DNA from: Caballeronia sordidicola
GTDB lineage: Bacteria; Pseudomonadota; Gammaproteobacteria; Burkholderiales; Burkholderiaceae
Length of the DNA stretch: 64,000 bases
Direction of reading: 5' to 3'
Assembly: GCF_000729995.1 (NCBI RefSeq)
Contig: NZ_JNFG01000020.1
Location: 248,001 to 312,000 of the forward strand
The notes under the pieces are model-generated. The model saw only the letters and a list, made by a program, of their open reading frames with translations. It made no database searches and had not been told where the DNA came from. Numbering within the stretch: the stretch's first letter is position 1; each line of letters begins with the position of its first letter. The position numbers were made by a program, and so were the translations under genes. Shown here in pieces: positions 43,743 to 53,687 of the stretch.

Positions 43743-44615
43743 ATGGGCCTTTTCATACTGGAACAAATCGTCAACGGGATCGTCGCCGGTTCCGTCTACG
43801 CCCTGATTGCCGCGGGAATGACGATGATCTTCGGCGTGCTGCGAGCGATCAATTTTGCGCACGGCGAGTACTACATGGTGGGCACCTTCGCCGCTTGGTA
43901 TGTGATCTCGAAGCTCGGCATCGACTATGGCACGGCGATCGTGCTCTCGGTTGCCATCAGCGCCGCGATTGCAGCACTGATCGGCCGCCTGGTGATGCAG
44001 CGCCTGGTCAACGCGCCGTTCCAGTCGGGCGTGCTGGCTACGCTCGGCATTTCGCTGATCCTGCAGAACGCTGTGATTCTCGCGTTCGGCGGCGGCTACA
44101 AGATGTTTCCGGGCGGTTGGCTCGACCCGGTCGAGTTTCTCGGCATCGGCATGGCGCAGCAACGCATCGTGCTGGTCGGCGCGGCGCTGGTGATGTTCGG
44201 CGGGCTCGAGTGGATGGTCCGCAGCACGCACATGGGCAAGTCGATCCGGGCGGTGTCGCAGAACCCCGAGTGCTGCCAGATCATCGGTATCGACGTTGAG
44301 AAGGTTGTGCGGCGCACCTTTGTGCTCGGTACGGCGCTGGCGGCATTGTCGGGCGCGCTGACCGGACCGATCAACGTCAGCCTGTACGGAGGCATGGGCG
44401 AGTCGATCACGTTGAAGACCTTTGCCGTGATCGTGATGGGCGGGATGGGTAATGTGCGCGGCACCCTGTTCGCCGGCTGGATGCTCGGTGTCGCCGAGAG
44501 CCTGGTCGCCGGTTCGATCGGTCTGCAATACCGCGACAGCGTCGGCTTCATCGCGCTTCTGCTGATGCTGATGTGCAGGCCCACGGGTCTCTTCAGTCCG
44601 AAGGCGCGCTTCTGA
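43743..44615 (+). CDS. livH: Branched-chain-type ABC permease LivH
   Basis: Inner-membrane permease of the LivH family, 290 residues, about eight membrane segments. 'IVNGIVAGSVYALIAAGMTMIFGVLRAINFAHGEYYMVG' (quoted in parts) is the conserved N-terminus, and 'SQNPECCQIIGID' corresponds to the EAA-like loop that contacts the ATPase. ATG 43743 follows GGAG. Partner of LivM and the two ATPases encoded downstream. Confidence 0.93.
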   Translation: MGLFILEQIVNGIVAGSVYALIAAGMTMIFGVLRAINFAHGEYYMVGTFAAWYVISKLGIDYGTAIVLSVAISAAIAALIGRLVMQRLVNAPFQSGVLATLGISLILQNAVILAFGGGYKMFPGGWLDPVEFLGIGMAQQRIVLVGAALVMFGGLEWMVRSTHMGKSIRAVSQNPECCQIIGIDVEKVVRRTFVLGTALAALSGALTGPINVSLYGGMGESITLKTFAVIVMGGMGNVRGTLFAGWMLGVAESLVAGSIGLQYRDSVGFIALLLMLMCRPTGLFSPKARF

Positions 44616-44706
44616 CCATGGTCCGTTTCCTCGCTTGGTCTGCTCATTGGCACGATGCCACAACCGGATGCCGGCACGTCCGGGTTCATCTAATGGATCG
44701 CTAATC

Positions 44707-45735
44707 ATGTCTACTACTCTCGATACGTTGACGCCTGTTGCGCGCCATCTGCCAGCCCTTCGCTGGACCGGCGCAGGGGCGGTCGTCGTGGCCCTGGGTC
44801 TTGCGCCGCTCGTGCTCGGTGGCTACTACCTGCACGCACTGATCATCGCGATGATCTTCTTGCTGCCGGCGCATGGGCTTAACCTGATCCTCGGGTACAC
44901 GGGCATGCTGTCGCTCGCACAGGGCGTCTTCTTTGGTGTCGGCGCGTATGTCTCCGCACTGCTGTCCCTGCATTTCGGCACGCCGTTTGCATTGAACCTG
45001 GTGGCGAGCGGCGTGATTTCCGCAGCAATAGCGCTGCCGCTCGGCATTCCGGCGCTGCGCTTGCGGACCTACTCGTTCGTGATGTGCACACTGGGCTTCG
45101 TGGTCATCGCGCAAACGGTAGCGAAAAACTGGATCGGCATGACGCGCGGCGACATGGGACTCTCCGGCGTGCCGCAACCGAAGTTCCAGATTGGCAACGC
45201 CGTGCTCACCATCAGCACGATCCCCGACTACTACTATCTCGCGCTGGTCGTAGCGATCATTGCCACACTCGGATTCTATGCACTGGTCAAGTCGCCCGCC
45301 GGCCGCTGCATGGTCGCGATCCGCGACAACGAAGTGTTGGCCGAGTCCCTCGGCGTGCCGACCTGGGCATACAAGCTGGCGGTCTTCATGCTGAGCGCGC
45401 TGTTTGCCGGCGTTGGCGGAAGCTTGTATGCGCATTACATGACGGTGGTGAGTCCGCTGGTCTTCCAGATGTATTACTCGACCACGGTCCTCGTCATCGT
45501 GCTCGGCGGCGGGGTGGGGCGAGTGCCCGGCGCGGTGATCGGCAGCCTGCTGTTCGTCGCATTGTCGGAAGCACTGCGCGTCACGCCTGAACTGCGCATG
45601 ATCATCTATGGTTTCGTGTTGTTGCTGCTGGTGTTCTGCTTTCCTGACGGCCTGGCGCCGCTCCTCGATCGCGCACTCGAACGCATTGCGCGGATTCGCT
45701 TTGGCGCAAAGGAAGGAAATTCCGATGTCCACTAA
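44707..45735 (+). CDS. livM: Branched-chain-type ABC permease LivM
   Basis: Second permease subunit, 342 residues. 'LPAHGLNLILGYTGMLSLAQGVFFGVGAYVSALL' and 'IRDNEVLAESLGV' are LivM hallmarks, the latter the ATPase-contact loop. I chose ATG 44707 over the open frame from 44635. The stop lies inside the start of the following ATPase gene (11-base overlap), so translation is coupled. Confidence 0.93.
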   Translation: MSTTLDTLTPVARHLPALRWTGAGAVVVALGLAPLVLGGYYLHALIIAMIFLLPAHGLNLILGYTGMLSLAQGVFFGVGAYVSALLSLHFGTPFALNLVASGVISAAIALPLGIPALRLRTYSFVMCTLGFVVIAQTVAKNWIGMTRGDMGLSGVPQPKFQIGNAVLTISTIPDYYYLALVVAIIATLGFYALVKSPAGRCMVAIRDNEVLAESLGVPTWAYKLAVFMLSALFAGVGGSLYAHYMTVVSPLVFQMYYSTTVLVIVLGGGVGRVPGAVIGSLLFVALSEALRVTPELRMIIYGFVLLLLVFCFPDGLAPLLDRALERIARIRFGAKEGNSDVH

Positions 45736-46501
45736 TCAAGACACGATCCTTAGTGTTGAGGGCCTGCGCAAGCGCTACGGCGGCGTGCCTGCATTGCAGG
45801 GCGTGGACTTCAACATCCGGCGCGGAGAAGTGTGCGGCCTGATCGGTCCGAACGGTTCGGGCAAGTCGACGCTGTTCGACTGTTGCACCGGCTTGCAGCG
45901 CAGCGACAGCGGCAAGGTCGTCCTGAACGGCCGCGACATCACCGGCTGGTCGATGAACCGCATAGCCCGCGACGGGCGCCTCGTGCGCAGCTTTCAGAAG
46001 ACCGTGGTGTTCCACAGTCTGAATGCCGAGGAGAACCTGGTGCTCGCGGGCCAGATGTCGACGTTCCCCGGGCTGCTGTCGACTTTCTCGATCGGACCGG
46101 GTGCATCGCGCCGTGTGCGGCGCCTGCGTGAGCGAGCGGTCGAGCTGATCGAAGTTGCCGGGTTGCAGCGTGTCGCGCACCTGCCTGCCGGGAACATGTC
46201 CGGCGGCCAGCAGAAGTTGTTGCAGTTCGCCCTGATGCTCATGCCCGAGCCGGAACTGATCCTGCTCGACGAACCGCTTGCGGGTATCAACCCGATGCTG
46301 ATCGAGAAGGTGATCGAGAGCATACGCGACGCGAACCGCCGTCTCGGCGTGACCTTCGTCGTCATAGAACACAACACCGATGTGCTGATGGATCTGTCGC
46401 ACCGCGTGATCGTGCTGCACCAGGGCACGAAGCTCGCGGAAGGCGAGCCGGAGTCGATCGTGCGTAACCCGCAGGTCATCGAAGCGTACCTGGGAGTGTG
46501 A
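45725..46501 (+). CDS. livG: ABC transporter ATPase LivG
   Basis: ATP-binding subunit, 258 residues. Walker A 'GPNGSGKSTLF', signature 'MSGGQQKLLQFALML' and Walker B 'LILLDEPLAGINP' are complete, with the LivG-type long insertion between Walker A and signature. ATG 45725 follows AAAGGAAA and overlaps the livM end. The stop is followed within six bases by the livF start. Confidence 0.94.
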   Translation: MSTNQDTILSVEGLRKRYGGVPALQGVDFNIRRGEVCGLIGPNGSGKSTLFDCCTGLQRSDSGKVVLNGRDITGWSMNRIARDGRLVRSFQKTVVFHSLNAEENLVLAGQMSTFPGLLSTFSIGPGASRRVRRLRERAVELIEVAGLQRVAHLPAGNMSGGQQKLLQFALMLMPEPELILLDEPLAGINPMLIEKVIESIRDANRRLGVTFVVIEHNTDVLMDLSHRVIVLHQGTKLAEGEPESIVRNPQVIEAYLGV

Positions 46502-46506
46502 CGGCA

Positions 46507-47280
46507 ATGATGCTCGAAATTGAAGGCCTGCGTGCAGGCTACGGTCACCTGGAAATCCTGCACGGCGTGGATCTGCGCATCAGGCACGGCGAGTTCGTCA
46601 CGCTGCTCGGTCCAAATGGAGCCGGCAAGTCGACCCTGCTGAAGACCTTGTTCGGCATGACGACCCACAAGGGCGGCTCGATTCGCTGGAAGGACCATGA
46701 GCTGGCGGGCAAGCGCCCGAAATCGTTCCTATCGCATGGCATTGCTTATGTGCCGCAGGGGCGGTGCAACTTTCCGCTGATGTCGGTCGACGAGAACCTC
46801 GAGATGGCCGCCTGCACGGTGCGCGACTCGGAGACGCGTGCCGAACGGGAATACGTCTACGACCTGTTTCCGGTGCTGCGCGAGCGTCGTGATCAATACG
46901 CCGGCAACCTCTCCGGCGGCGAACAGCAACTGCTCGAAATGGCGATGGCGGTGCTGCGCCGGCCTCAGATCCTGCTGGTCGATGAACCGTCGGTTGGCTT
47001 GTCGCCCCAGGCGGTTGCGCTCGTCTTCAACGAACTGAAGCGCCTTCACAAAGGCGGACGGACCATTCTGCTCGTGGAGCAAAACACGCGCAAAGCGTTG
47101 GAAACCGCTGAGCGAGCGGTGGTACTGCGTCTGGGCAAGGTGATCTGGGACAGCCCGTCTGACGCGCTGAGCCAGGCCCAACTGGGCGACCTTTTCATGA
47201 CCGGGCACGCACATGCGCATGCTGAGGGGGCGGTCACCCCGCCGGGGAGCGTACCGATGAACGGCAAGCCTGCGTTGTGA
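46507..47280 (+). CDS. livF: ABC transporter ATPase LivF
   Basis: Second ATP-binding subunit, 257 residues. Walker A 'GPNGAGKSTLLKTLFG', signature 'LSGGEQQLLEMAMAVL' and Walker B 'ILLVDEPSVGLSP' are complete. I chose ATG 46507, ten bases after GGGAG; a GTG at 46498 overlaps the livG stop but is only one base from that ribosome site. The C-terminus has a short His/Ala-rich extension ('GHAHAHAEG') beyond the usual end. Confidence 0.93.
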   Translation: MMLEIEGLRAGYGHLEILHGVDLRIRHGEFVTLLGPNGAGKSTLLKTLFGMTTHKGGSIRWKDHELAGKRPKSFLSHGIAYVPQGRCNFPLMSVDENLEMAACTVRDSETRAEREYVYDLFPVLRERRDQYAGNLSGGEQQLLEMAMAVLRRPQILLVDEPSVGLSPQAVALVFNELKRLHKGGRTILLVEQNTRKALETAERAVVLRLGKVIWDSPSDALSQAQLGDLFMTGHAHAHAEGAVTPPGSVPMNGKPAL

Positions 47281-47350
47281 CGCGGACGCGCATCCAGATC
47301 TTTTTGTAGTCAAGGCCCGCATGGGCGACACGATTGAGGAAACAGAGATT

Positions 47351-49429
47351 ATGAAGCTAGCATTTGACACCGGAGGTACGTTCACCGACTTCGCGATGGC
47401 CGGCGACGACGGGACGATCCTGCTGCACAAGGTCCTTAGTACGCCGGATGACCCCGCACGAGCGGTGCTGCAGGGGATCGACGAATTGCTGGCGCGCGTG
47501 CACTCCGGCAACGGCCACGCAAGCGCACCGCAGATACTCGGCGCGACAACGGTAGTGACCAACGCGGTGCTGGAGCGTCGAGGCGTCGAGACGGCGTTCA
47601 TTACCACCGACGGGTTCCAGGACATGCTGCGGATTCGCACCGAAGGCCGCTATGACCTGTACGACCTGAAGATCCAGTATCCCGAGCCGCTGGTGCCGCG
47701 CAACCTCTGCTTCGGCGCGCACGAACGGATTACTGCCGATGGCGAGATCATCACTCCGCTCGACGAGGACAAGATACGTGCGATCGCCACTCACCTGCGC
47801 GAGGCAGGGATACGGTCGGTCGCGGTGTGCCTGCTGCACGCCTACAAGTATCCGCAGCACGAGCAGCGCATAGGCGAGCTGTTTGCAAGCGTTGCCGGTG
47901 ACATTTCCGTTTCGCTGTCGTCGTCGGTCTGCCCCGAGGTGCGAGAGTTCGATCGCGCGTCGACCACGGTCGTCAACGCTTATACACAACCTCTGATGGT
48001 GCGTCACGTGGACCACCTTGAACGCGAGCTGTCCAAGCGGGGTGTCACGGGTCAACTGTTGTGGATGACATCGAGCGGCGGTGTGGTGCCTAGTTCGACC
48101 GCTGCACGCGTGCCAGTACGCCTGATCGAATCGGGTCCTGCCGCGGGTGCCGTGGCGGCGGCCGACTATGCGCGTACCGCTGGCGAGCACAGCGTGCTGT
48201 CGTTCGACATGGGCGGTACGACCGCGAAGCTGTGCCTGATTCCGAACGGCCAGCCAATGATCGCGAACGAACTTGAAGTCGCGCGCTACGAACGATTCAG
48301 GAAGGGTAGTGGTTTTCCGCTGAAGATCCAGTCGATACATATGATCGAGATCGGCGCGGGCGGGGGCAGCATTGCCGCGCGAAGCCCGCTCGGCCTGCTC
48401 GCGGTCGGGCCGCGCAGCGCCGGTGCCGCGCCGGGTCCGGCGTGTTATGGCCGGGGCGGCAACGAACCGACCGTGACCGATGCCGACCTGCTCCTGGGTT
48501 ATGTCGACGAGCACTCGTTCCTTGGCGGTGACTTTGCCCTCGACCGGCCAGCCGCGAAGGCGGCAATGGCACGCTTGGCAGATAACCTCGAGATCACGAC
48601 CGAGCGCTGCGCGTGGGGGATCCATGACATGGTCAACGAAAGCATGAGCAAGGCGGCAGCCATGCAGGCGACTGAAAGCGGTGTCGACCCGCGCGGATTG
48701 CCTTTGATTGCTTTTGGTGGTGCGGGACCGGTGCATGCTTACGGCGTCGCGCGCAAGCTCGGTATCGCCAAGGTGATCTGTCCGCTGGGCGCCGGTGTGA
48801 CCTCCGCGATCGGGCTCCTGGGCGCCCCGGTGGCAGCCGATTTGTCTGCGAGCCGTCCGCTTGCCGTGGCGTCGTGGGACGCGGCGGTAATCAGAGCGGT
48901 GCTCGACCCGCTGGTCGAGCAAGGCCGCGAAGTCGTCACGTCGAGTGGTGTGCGCGCCGAGGACATCACGGCAACCTACACCGTCGACATGCGTCACGTC
49001 GGGCAGGGGCATGAAATCTCGGTCGCATTGCCCGGGCAGGACGTGGCTGCGGAAGGGTTTGTCGAGCAATTGCTTGAACGCTTTTATACCGCGTACAAGT
49101 CGCTGTATGGACGCACTGTGTCGGGTTCCGAGGTAGAGGTGATCACATGGCGCGTGCGTGTGAGTGGACCTCGCAGCGATGTGACGGCGACCGCGATCGG
49201 TGGTGGGCGCGGTGTCGGGCAGGAACCGCTGAAGGGGCGACGGCCAGTCTATTTCGACGAACTGGGCAAGTACGTTGAAACGCCCGTGTACGACCACTAC
49301 GCCCTCACGCCGGAGATGCAGATCCAGGGTCCGGCCATTATCGAGCAGCGTGAGTCGACCGTGGTAGTTGGACCGAGCGCCACTGCTTCGGTAGACGCGC
49401 AGCAAAATCTGATCATGCTTCTTGCTTGA
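47351..49429 (+). CDS. Hydantoinase/oxoprolinase A subunit (HyuA-like)
   Basis: ATP-dependent hydantoinase/5-oxoprolinase alpha-type subunit, 692 residues, of the HyuA/acetone-carboxylase-beta family. The two actin-like ATP motifs are 'FDTGGTFTDFAMAG' at the N-terminus and 'SFDMGGTTAKLCL' near residue 290. Other marks are 'GATTVVTNAVLERRG' and 'FGGAGPVHAYGVARKLG'. Together with HyuB it would open a cyclic amide such as a hydantoin or 5-oxoproline using ATP. ATG 47351 follows GAGGAAA. The gene is placed directly behind the transporter and 14 bases before the B-subunit gene, so the imported compound is its probable substrate. Confidence 0.93.
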   Translation: MKLAFDTGGTFTDFAMAGDDGTILLHKVLSTPDDPARAVLQGIDELLARVHSGNGHASAPQILGATTVVTNAVLERRGVETAFITTDGFQDMLRIRTEGRYDLYDLKIQYPEPLVPRNLCFGAHERITADGEIITPLDEDKIRAIATHLREAGIRSVAVCLLHAYKYPQHEQRIGELFASVAGDISVSLSSSVCPEVREFDRASTTVVNAYTQPLMVRHVDHLERELSKRGVTGQLLWMTSSGGVVPSSTAARVPVRLIESGPAAGAVAAADYARTAGEHSVLSFDMGGTTAKLCLIPNGQPMIANELEVARYERFRKGSGFPLKIQSIHMIEIGAGGGSIAARSPLGLLAVGPRSAGAAPGPACYGRGGNEPTVTDADLLLGYVDEHSFLGGDFALDRPAAKAAMARLADNLEITTERCAWGIHDMVNESMSKAAAMQATESGVDPRGLPLIAFGGAGPVHAYGVARKLGIAKVICPLGAGVTSAIGLLGAPVAADLSASRPLAVASWDAAVIRAVLDPLVEQGREVVTSSGVRAEDITATYTVDMRHVGQGHEISVALPGQDVAAEGFVEQLLERFYTAYKSLYGRTVSGSEVEVITWRVRVSGPRSDVTATAIGGGRGVGQEPLKGRRPVYFDELGKYVETPVYDHYALTPEMQIQGPAIIEQRESTVVVGPSATASVDAQQNLIMLLA

Positions 49430-49443
49430 GGAAGGACACCGTC

Positions 49444-51138
49444 ATGACTATCCGCAATCCCGACTTTAACGATCCAATCACCTTGCAGGTCATGTGGGAT
49501 CGTCTCGTTTTTATCGCCGATCAGGCCGACAGCGCGCTGGGCCGCACTGCCTTCTCGCCCATCGTGCGTGAGAACCACGACTACGTCACCGTGCTGCTCG
49601 ATGCGAAGGGCCGTGCGCTCTCGCAATGTACGTGGTCGATCCCGGTCTTCATCACCGCGTTGCCAATGGCAGCGCAGAACTACTTTCTCAAGGCCTTCCT
49701 GCCCGAGTCACTCGAGCCGGGCGACGTGCTCGCGACCAACGACCCGATGATCGGTACGGGTCACCTGCCTGATCTGGTGATGCTCACGCCGATTTTCCGC
49801 AACGGCCGCATCGTCGCGTACGCGGGGAGCATTGCGCACTTGCCGGATATCGGCGGGCGGCCGCAGTCGCCCGATTCAACGGACATGTTCGAGGAAGGCA
49901 TCCGCCTGCCGATCCTGAAGTTGTTCAAAGCGGGTAGGCCGAACGAGGATGTATTCGCGGTTCTCGAGGCGAGCGTGCGCCTGCCGCACGAGGTGCGCGG
50001 CGACATTCAGAGCATGGTCGCGGCAAACGAGGTGATCAATCGCGAGCTCACGCGCTTCATGGACGAGTACGGCCTCGACGACCTGGAGGGATTGGGTGAA
50101 GCCATCCACGGGCGCTCGGAGCGGTTCATGCGACGCGCGATCGCCGCTCTGCCGAACGGTAAATATGGCGCCGAGGTCACACTGGATGGTTTCGAAAGCG
50201 ACGTGTATCTGCGGGTGAGCGTGGAAGTGCGCGACGAGTCGATTCACGTCGACTATGCAGGCACTTCCGCGGAAGTGGCGCGCGGTATCAACGTGATGCC
50301 GCACTATCGCGTGGCGCACAGCGTCTATGCGTTGAAATGCCTCCTCGATCCGGAAACGCCGAACAACGAAGGCTGCATGATTCCCATCACCGACGAGGCA
50401 CCTGCAGGCTCGATCCTGAACCCGGGCAGGACCGCGGCCGGCAGCGCACGCAACCTGATCGGCCATGTCATCCCGAGCCTGATTTTTCGCGCCCTTCAGG
50501 ACGTGCTGCCGGAGCGTACGCAGGCCGACAGCGGCGGCGCGCCGATCTGGGGTGTCAACTGCCAGGGGCAGCGAGCCGATGGCAGTGCCTATGGCAGCAT
50601 CCAGAATTTTCATGGCGGCCAAGGCGGGCGTGCCGCGATGGACGGCAACGATACGCTCAGCTTTCCGTCGAACTGCAAGGTCACGCCGATCGAAATGTAT
50701 GAGATCGCCGTGCCCATCCTCACTGAGCGCAAGGAGCTGATCGCCGACTCGGGCGGTGCCGGTAAGTATCGCGGAGGGCTTGGTCAGCGCGGTGTATTGC
50801 GCAACCTGTCGTCGCGGCCGATGAACATTTATCTGAGCACCGAGCGAGTAAAGCACCCGTGTTTTGGTGTGCTCGGTGGTCAGTCGGGGCGCGCGGGAGC
50901 GGTGCTGCGCGATGGTCAGGCGGTATTCCCGAAGGGCAAGCTGGTGCTTGAGCCGGGTCAGCAACTGGTGCTCGAGTTGCCGGGCGGCGGCGGCTGGGGC
51001 AACGCGAATGAGCGGCCGCACGAGTTGATCGAGCGCGACCTGCGCGAGGGTCTGGTGAGTGCCGAATGCGCCAAAGCCGACTATGGCTATAGCGCCACGC
51101 GCCCCACCGAACTCGCGAACAACAAGGGAGGGCAATGA
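49444..51138 (+). CDS. Hydantoinase/oxoprolinase B subunit (HyuB-like)
   Basis: Partner subunit, 564 residues. Family hallmarks are 'LQVMWDRLVFIADQADSALGRTAFSPIVRE', 'ATNDPMIGTGHLPDLVM', 'RAYADSGG'-like 'TQADSGGAPIWG' and the C-terminal 'LPGGGGWGN' (quoted from separate regions). It forms the metal-containing half of the enzyme with HyuA. ATG 49444 starts after GAGGAAGGACACC. Its stop overlaps the start of the SDR gene (ATGA). Confidence 0.93.
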   Translation: MTIRNPDFNDPITLQVMWDRLVFIADQADSALGRTAFSPIVRENHDYVTVLLDAKGRALSQCTWSIPVFITALPMAAQNYFLKAFLPESLEPGDVLATNDPMIGTGHLPDLVMLTPIFRNGRIVAYAGSIAHLPDIGGRPQSPDSTDMFEEGIRLPILKLFKAGRPNEDVFAVLEASVRLPHEVRGDIQSMVAANEVINRELTRFMDEYGLDDLEGLGEAIHGRSERFMRRAIAALPNGKYGAEVTLDGFESDVYLRVSVEVRDESIHVDYAGTSAEVARGINVMPHYRVAHSVYALKCLLDPETPNNEGCMIPITDEAPAGSILNPGRTAAGSARNLIGHVIPSLIFRALQDVLPERTQADSGGAPIWGVNCQGQRADGSAYGSIQNFHGGQGGRAAMDGNDTLSFPSNCKVTPIEMYEIAVPILTERKELIADSGGAGKYRGGLGQRGVLRNLSSRPMNIYLSTERVKHPCFGVLGGQSGRAGAVLRDGQAVFPKGKLVLEPGQQLVLELPGGGGWGNANERPHELIERDLREGLVSAECAKADYGYSATRPTELANNKGGQ

Positions 51139-51956
51139 TCATGGGCACGCTCGACGGACAAGTCACCGTTGTCACTGGCGGCGGCTCAGGCATCGGCCGG
51201 TCGACCGCGCTGCAGCTCGCGGCTGAAGGTGCCAGGGTGGTGGTCATTGGTCGCAGACACGACGCGCTTGCGGAGGTCGTAGCCGAGATCGAGGCGGCGG
51301 GCGGCAAGGCCTGGGCTCGCCAAGTGGACCTGGAGCAACGTGAAGAGATGATTGATCTGGTGCGCTGGGTCGAGGCGGAGGTCGGGCCGATTGGCATCCT
51401 TGTCAATAACGCCGGCGTGTCGAGTCGCGTGCGCAATATTCGATGGATCGATGAGGATGACTGGAACGCGACGCTTTCGGTGAACCTGACAGCAGTCTAC
51501 GTGTTGATCCAGGCAGTATTGCCGGGCATGCTCGCGGCAGGTGGTGGCACTATCGTCACGGTGTCGTCGCTTGCCGCCGTGCGCCCGAGCCTGCTCGGCG
51601 GCGCGCCATACGGCGCGGCGAAGGCCGGCGTACGCAATCTGATGACGTACCTGCACACGACCTTTCGCAACAACAATATCCGCGCGACAACGATCCTGCC
51701 CGGCGAAGTCAACACCCCGATCATGGACACGCGCGTCCGGCCACCGAGTACCGAGGAGCGAGCGGCGATGGTAAGTCCCGACGACGTGGCGCGGGCGATC
51801 CTGCTGTGCTGCACGTTGCCCGCGCGTACCACGATCGAGGAACTGGTCATTAGCCCGACGCTGCAACGCGACCAGGGACCCGACACCGAAATCAGCCGCT
51901 GGCTCGGCGCCCCGGATGGCGTTGCACCTGGAACAACCGAAGGAAATAAATCATGA
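51135..51956 (+). CDS. Short-chain dehydrogenase/reductase
   Basis: SDR oxidoreductase of 273 residues. The cofactor motif 'VVTGGGSGIGRSTALQLAAEG' has the TGxxxGIG pattern, 'NNAGVSS' is conserved, and the catalytic pair is in 'YGAAK' (Y-x-x-x-K). The 'GRRHDALAEV' after strand 2 suggests NADP(H) preference. The start ATGA overlaps the hyuB stop, and its own stop overlaps the aldolase start, so all are co-translated. It presumably interconverts an alcohol and ketone in the pathway of the imported compound. Confidence 0.92.
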   Translation: MIMGTLDGQVTVVTGGGSGIGRSTALQLAAEGARVVVIGRRHDALAEVVAEIEAAGGKAWARQVDLEQREEMIDLVRWVEAEVGPIGILVNNAGVSSRVRNIRWIDEDDWNATLSVNLTAVYVLIQAVLPGMLAAGGGTIVTVSSLAAVRPSLLGGAPYGAAKAGVRNLMTYLHTTFRNNNIRATTILPGEVNTPIMDTRVRPPSTEERAAMVSPDDVARAILLCCTLPARTTIEELVISPTLQRDQGPDTEISRWLGAPDGVAPGTTEGNKS

Positions 51957-52681
51957 GTGCTTCGCTGAAACAACGACTCGCGAGCGGCGCGTCCGTGCTG
52001 ATGGTGAATCCGAATCATATCTCGTCAAGCCTGGCCGAGAAGCTCACGCGCGCCGGCGCCGACTCGATTTTCATCGACTGTGAACATGGCGCGGCGGGTT
52101 TCGAGGAGCTGCAGATGATGGCCAAGGCGGCGCGCTTCGGTGGCGGCTACACCATTGTTCGCCCCCAAAGCCAGGACAGGTCGACTATCACGCGATGTCT
52201 GAACTGTGGTGCGGACGGTGTGATGGTGCCGCTCGTGCATACCGCGGAGAACGCGCGCGAGGTCGTCAGGACCGTGCGATACGCGTGTCCGGATGACTAC
52301 GATGACAAGCTTGTCATCGTGATGATCGAATCGACGCAGGCCGTTGAGAATCTCGATGAAATTCTTGAGGTCGAGGGCATCGACGTGTTCTTTGTCGGAC
52401 CTGGCGATCTGTCGCAGTCGATGGGGTATTCGCCGCGCGTCGCTCCTGGCGCGCGTCGTCCACAGGCCGTGCTCGATCTCGTGGACGAGACCCTGGGACG
52501 CATCCGCCGTGCCGGCAAGTTCGCCGGCACGCTAGCGGTCAGGGAGGATGTCGGGCATCTCGTCGAAGCGGGCGCGCAGCTTCTCTACTATCATGCCGAC
52601 CCGTTCGTGAACGATGGCGTGAAAGTGATGCTCAGCCTGTCCGCACCCCCGGCGACACGCAGCGAAAGGGCATCTGCCTGA
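51953..52681 (+). CDS. HpcH/HpaI-family aldolase
   Basis: Class II pyruvate-type aldolase of 242 residues. 'FIDCEHGAAGFEELQMM' (family HpaI 'D.EHg' signature), 'VRPQSQDRSTITRCLNCGADGVMVPLV' and 'FFVGPGDLSQSMG' hold the metal Glu/Asp and substrate-Arg positions. It would split a 4-hydroxy-2-oxo acid, typically to pyruvate plus an aldehyde. ATGA overlap with the SDR gene. Last gene of the plus-strand catabolic operon. Confidence 0.92.
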   Translation: MSASLKQRLASGASVLMVNPNHISSSLAEKLTRAGADSIFIDCEHGAAGFEELQMMAKAARFGGGYTIVRPQSQDRSTITRCLNCGADGVMVPLVHTAENAREVVRTVRYACPDDYDDKLVIVMIESTQAVENLDEILEVEGIDVFFVGPGDLSQSMGYSPRVAPGARRPQAVLDLVDETLGRIRRAGKFAGTLAVREDVGHLVEAGAQLLYYHADPFVNDGVKVMLSLSAPPATRSERASA

Positions 52682-52702
52682 GTTGTCGGCGAGGTGTCGG
52701 CG

Positions 52703-53668
52703 TCAGGCAACCGGTACGCCCGCTTCGTCGGGCGTACTCACACCGATCAGCCGCTGCGACGCAACCAGTTCCGTTACCAATTGGCTTAGCGTGTCACGTA
52801 CCGCCGCGGCCTGGTCTGACATCGGCTGATGATCGGAAACGCAAAGCGAGACGGTGGCACGAATGGTGGGACCACTCAATCGACGCGTCAGCGGGCGCTC
52901 GGCGCCGACGAACGTACTGGTTAGCGCCCACGGCAAGATGGTGGCGCCGAGGCCTGCCTCGATTGCATCGCGCAGGGTGGCCTCGGACTCGATCTCGGCG
53001 ACCACTCGCGGCTTGATGCCCGCATGGGTGAAAGCGGTGTCGATCAGCTTGCGCAAGAAGTGCGTTGGGCCAGGCAGGAGCAGGTCGACGCCGTCGAGTG
53101 CGGACACCGGGATAGCGCCATCGACGTCAGGGGGCAATTCGGCGTGCGGTGGCGCGATCAGGAACAATTCCTCCATGAGCAAAGGTTGCAGGGTCACGCC
53201 TTTGATCGGTCCCGACGCGTAGATGATCGCGAGATCCATGCGCCCGGTCATCACCATCTCGCTCAACACCAGCCCGAAATTATCGTTCAGGAACAGGTTG
53301 ACATCGGGATAGTCGCGCCTCACGTTCTTCAAGAGGGGCGTAGAAAGAATCGACGTTGTGCTGTAGGTCGCGAGGCCGACACTAACGTTTCCTGAAATGA
53401 CGTTGGCGGTGCGCGCTACGTCCGATTCGGCCTTGCCCAACTGGTCCAGGATCAGGAGTGCGTTACGGTACAGTTCACGTCCTGCTCCGGTCGGACTGAC
53501 ACCCACGTTGGTGCGGATCAGGAGTCTTTGTGCAAAGTGGCGCTCGAGCAGGTTGATATGCTGACTGAGCGCAGGTTGTGCGATATGCAGGTAAGCCGCC
53601 GCGCTCGAGATGCTTTCCAGTTCGACAGCCTTCACGAAGCTATTGAGAAGTTTGAAACTGACGGTCAT
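52703..53668 (-). CDS. LysR-family regulator (NAC-type), first of pair
   Basis: LysR regulator of 321 residues, with HTH 'ESISSAAAYLHIAQPALSQHINLLERHF' near 18-45. 'LIRTNVGVSPTGAGRELYRNALLILDQL' and 'VSVGLATYSTTSILSTPLLKNVRRDYP' place it in the NAC/CynR group. It is convergent with the aldolase gene and tandem with a related LysR gene. Probably controls the Liv-HyuAB locus. Confidence 0.92.
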   Translation of the reverse strand: MTVSFKLLNSFVKAVELESISSAAAYLHIAQPALSQHINLLERHFAQRLLIRTNVGVSPTGAGRELYRNALLILDQLGKAESDVARTANVISGNVSVGLATYSTTSILSTPLLKNVRRDYPDVNLFLNDNFGLVLSEMVMTGRMDLAIIYASGPIKGVTLQPLLMEELFLIAPPHAELPPDVDGAIPVSALDGVDLLLPGPTHFLRKLIDTAFTHAGIKPRVVAEIESEATLRDAIEAGLGATILPWALTSTFVGAERPLTRRLSGPTIRATVSLCVSDHQPMSDQAAAVRDTLSQLVTELVASQRLIGVSTPDEAGVPVA

Positions 53669-53687
53669 GGTTGATGTTCCAGGGGCG

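Noticed and set aside
47357..49405. A 682-codon open frame on the minus strand opposite hyuA
   Set aside because: It is a shadow of a GC-rich gene: the plus-strand frame encodes a clear HyuA protein with both ATP motifs, and the minus-strand translation has no domain or codon logic.
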